Part shown: positions 63,678 through 64,000 of the stretch, piece by piece
How the letters are laid out: every line of letters begins with the position of its first letter
Position numbering within the stretch: the stretch's first letter is position 1
NCBI GenBank assembly: GCA_025642075.2
Contig: JAODUO010000065.1
Span: forward strand, 226,001-290,000
Length of the DNA stretch: 64,000 nucleotides
Direction of reading: 5' to 3'
Source: Ridgeia piscesae
Taxonomy: Eukaryota; Annelida; Polychaeta; Sabellida; Siboglinidae
Position numbers and translations under genes: made by a program
The notes under the pieces: model-generated
Database searches by the model: none
What the model was told of the DNA's origin: nothing
What the model saw: the letters and a program-made list of their open reading frames with translations, nothing else

Positions 63678-64000
63678 CCTCTTTCGTTGTTGTTTGTGTT
63701 GTTCGATTTTGTTTACATAGTGATCAGAATGAAGCAGAATGTGGAATGTACACAAACTAATGTTATAATATATGCATGCATGTATTCAACTATGTCATGA
63801 ATGCGTCCGTGCGTCGTGAATGACTGCGTGCATGCGGGCGTGCGGGGGGCGTGTATGAGTGCGTGTGGCGTGACTGTGTACTGGGGGACGTGACCGTACT
63901 CGTGGGCGGCCAATGATCTTATTCAATATGCCTGCATTCAACAGTCGCATCGCCTGTATACCGACATAAAAAAGAATTCAACAATGTTATCAACAAATCA

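Overview
This window is nuclear DNA of an animal, almost certainly an invertebrate bilaterian. The evidence is intron-split genes with GT-AG borders, a tRNA-derived SINE, LINE fragments, and very abundant CA/GT microsatellites in AT-rich non-coding DNA. The phylum cannot be fixed from the sequence. A spiralian (mollusc, annelid or brachiopod-like) or an invertebrate deuterostome both fit. There is no bacterial-style operon, CRISPR array, tRNA or rRNA gene.

Three protein-coding genes are recognised, all on the + strand. (1) About 1123-5732 is an RBM12/RBM12B-type RNA-binding protein with five RRMs. It looks intronless, and its reading frame shifts by one base twice inside the long linker. (2) 13631-23049 is a nine-exon CIBAR (FAM92) gene encoding a 322-residue BAR-domain protein of the ciliary base. 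(3) 31459-55136 is a thirteen-exon ESRP/fusilli gene encoding a 749-residue splicing regulator. In (2) and (3) every exon joins in phase and the products match their families from first to last residue.

The spaces between and within these genes are repeat-rich: long CA or GT tracts, several minisatellites (60-bp unit x21, 19-bp x12, 47-bp x8), palindromic MITE-like elements, one clear SINE, and two dead non-LTR retrotransposon fragments. From 58 kb to the right edge there is no recognised gene, only repeats, a degraded LINE and a few promoter-like or insulator-like motifs.

The most interesting large-scale observation is the gene order. In the human genome CIBAR1 and RBM12B are immediate neighbours at 8q22.1 and ESRP1 lies in the same band, so this 55-kb cluster looks like very old conserved linkage. 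Locally, the ESRP gene carries GU/GGU-rich and CA-rich tracts next to frame-breaking exons. It also has a duplicated promoter-like module (ETS and YY1 motifs) just upstream of exons 2 and 3. Both suggest regulation that can be tested.
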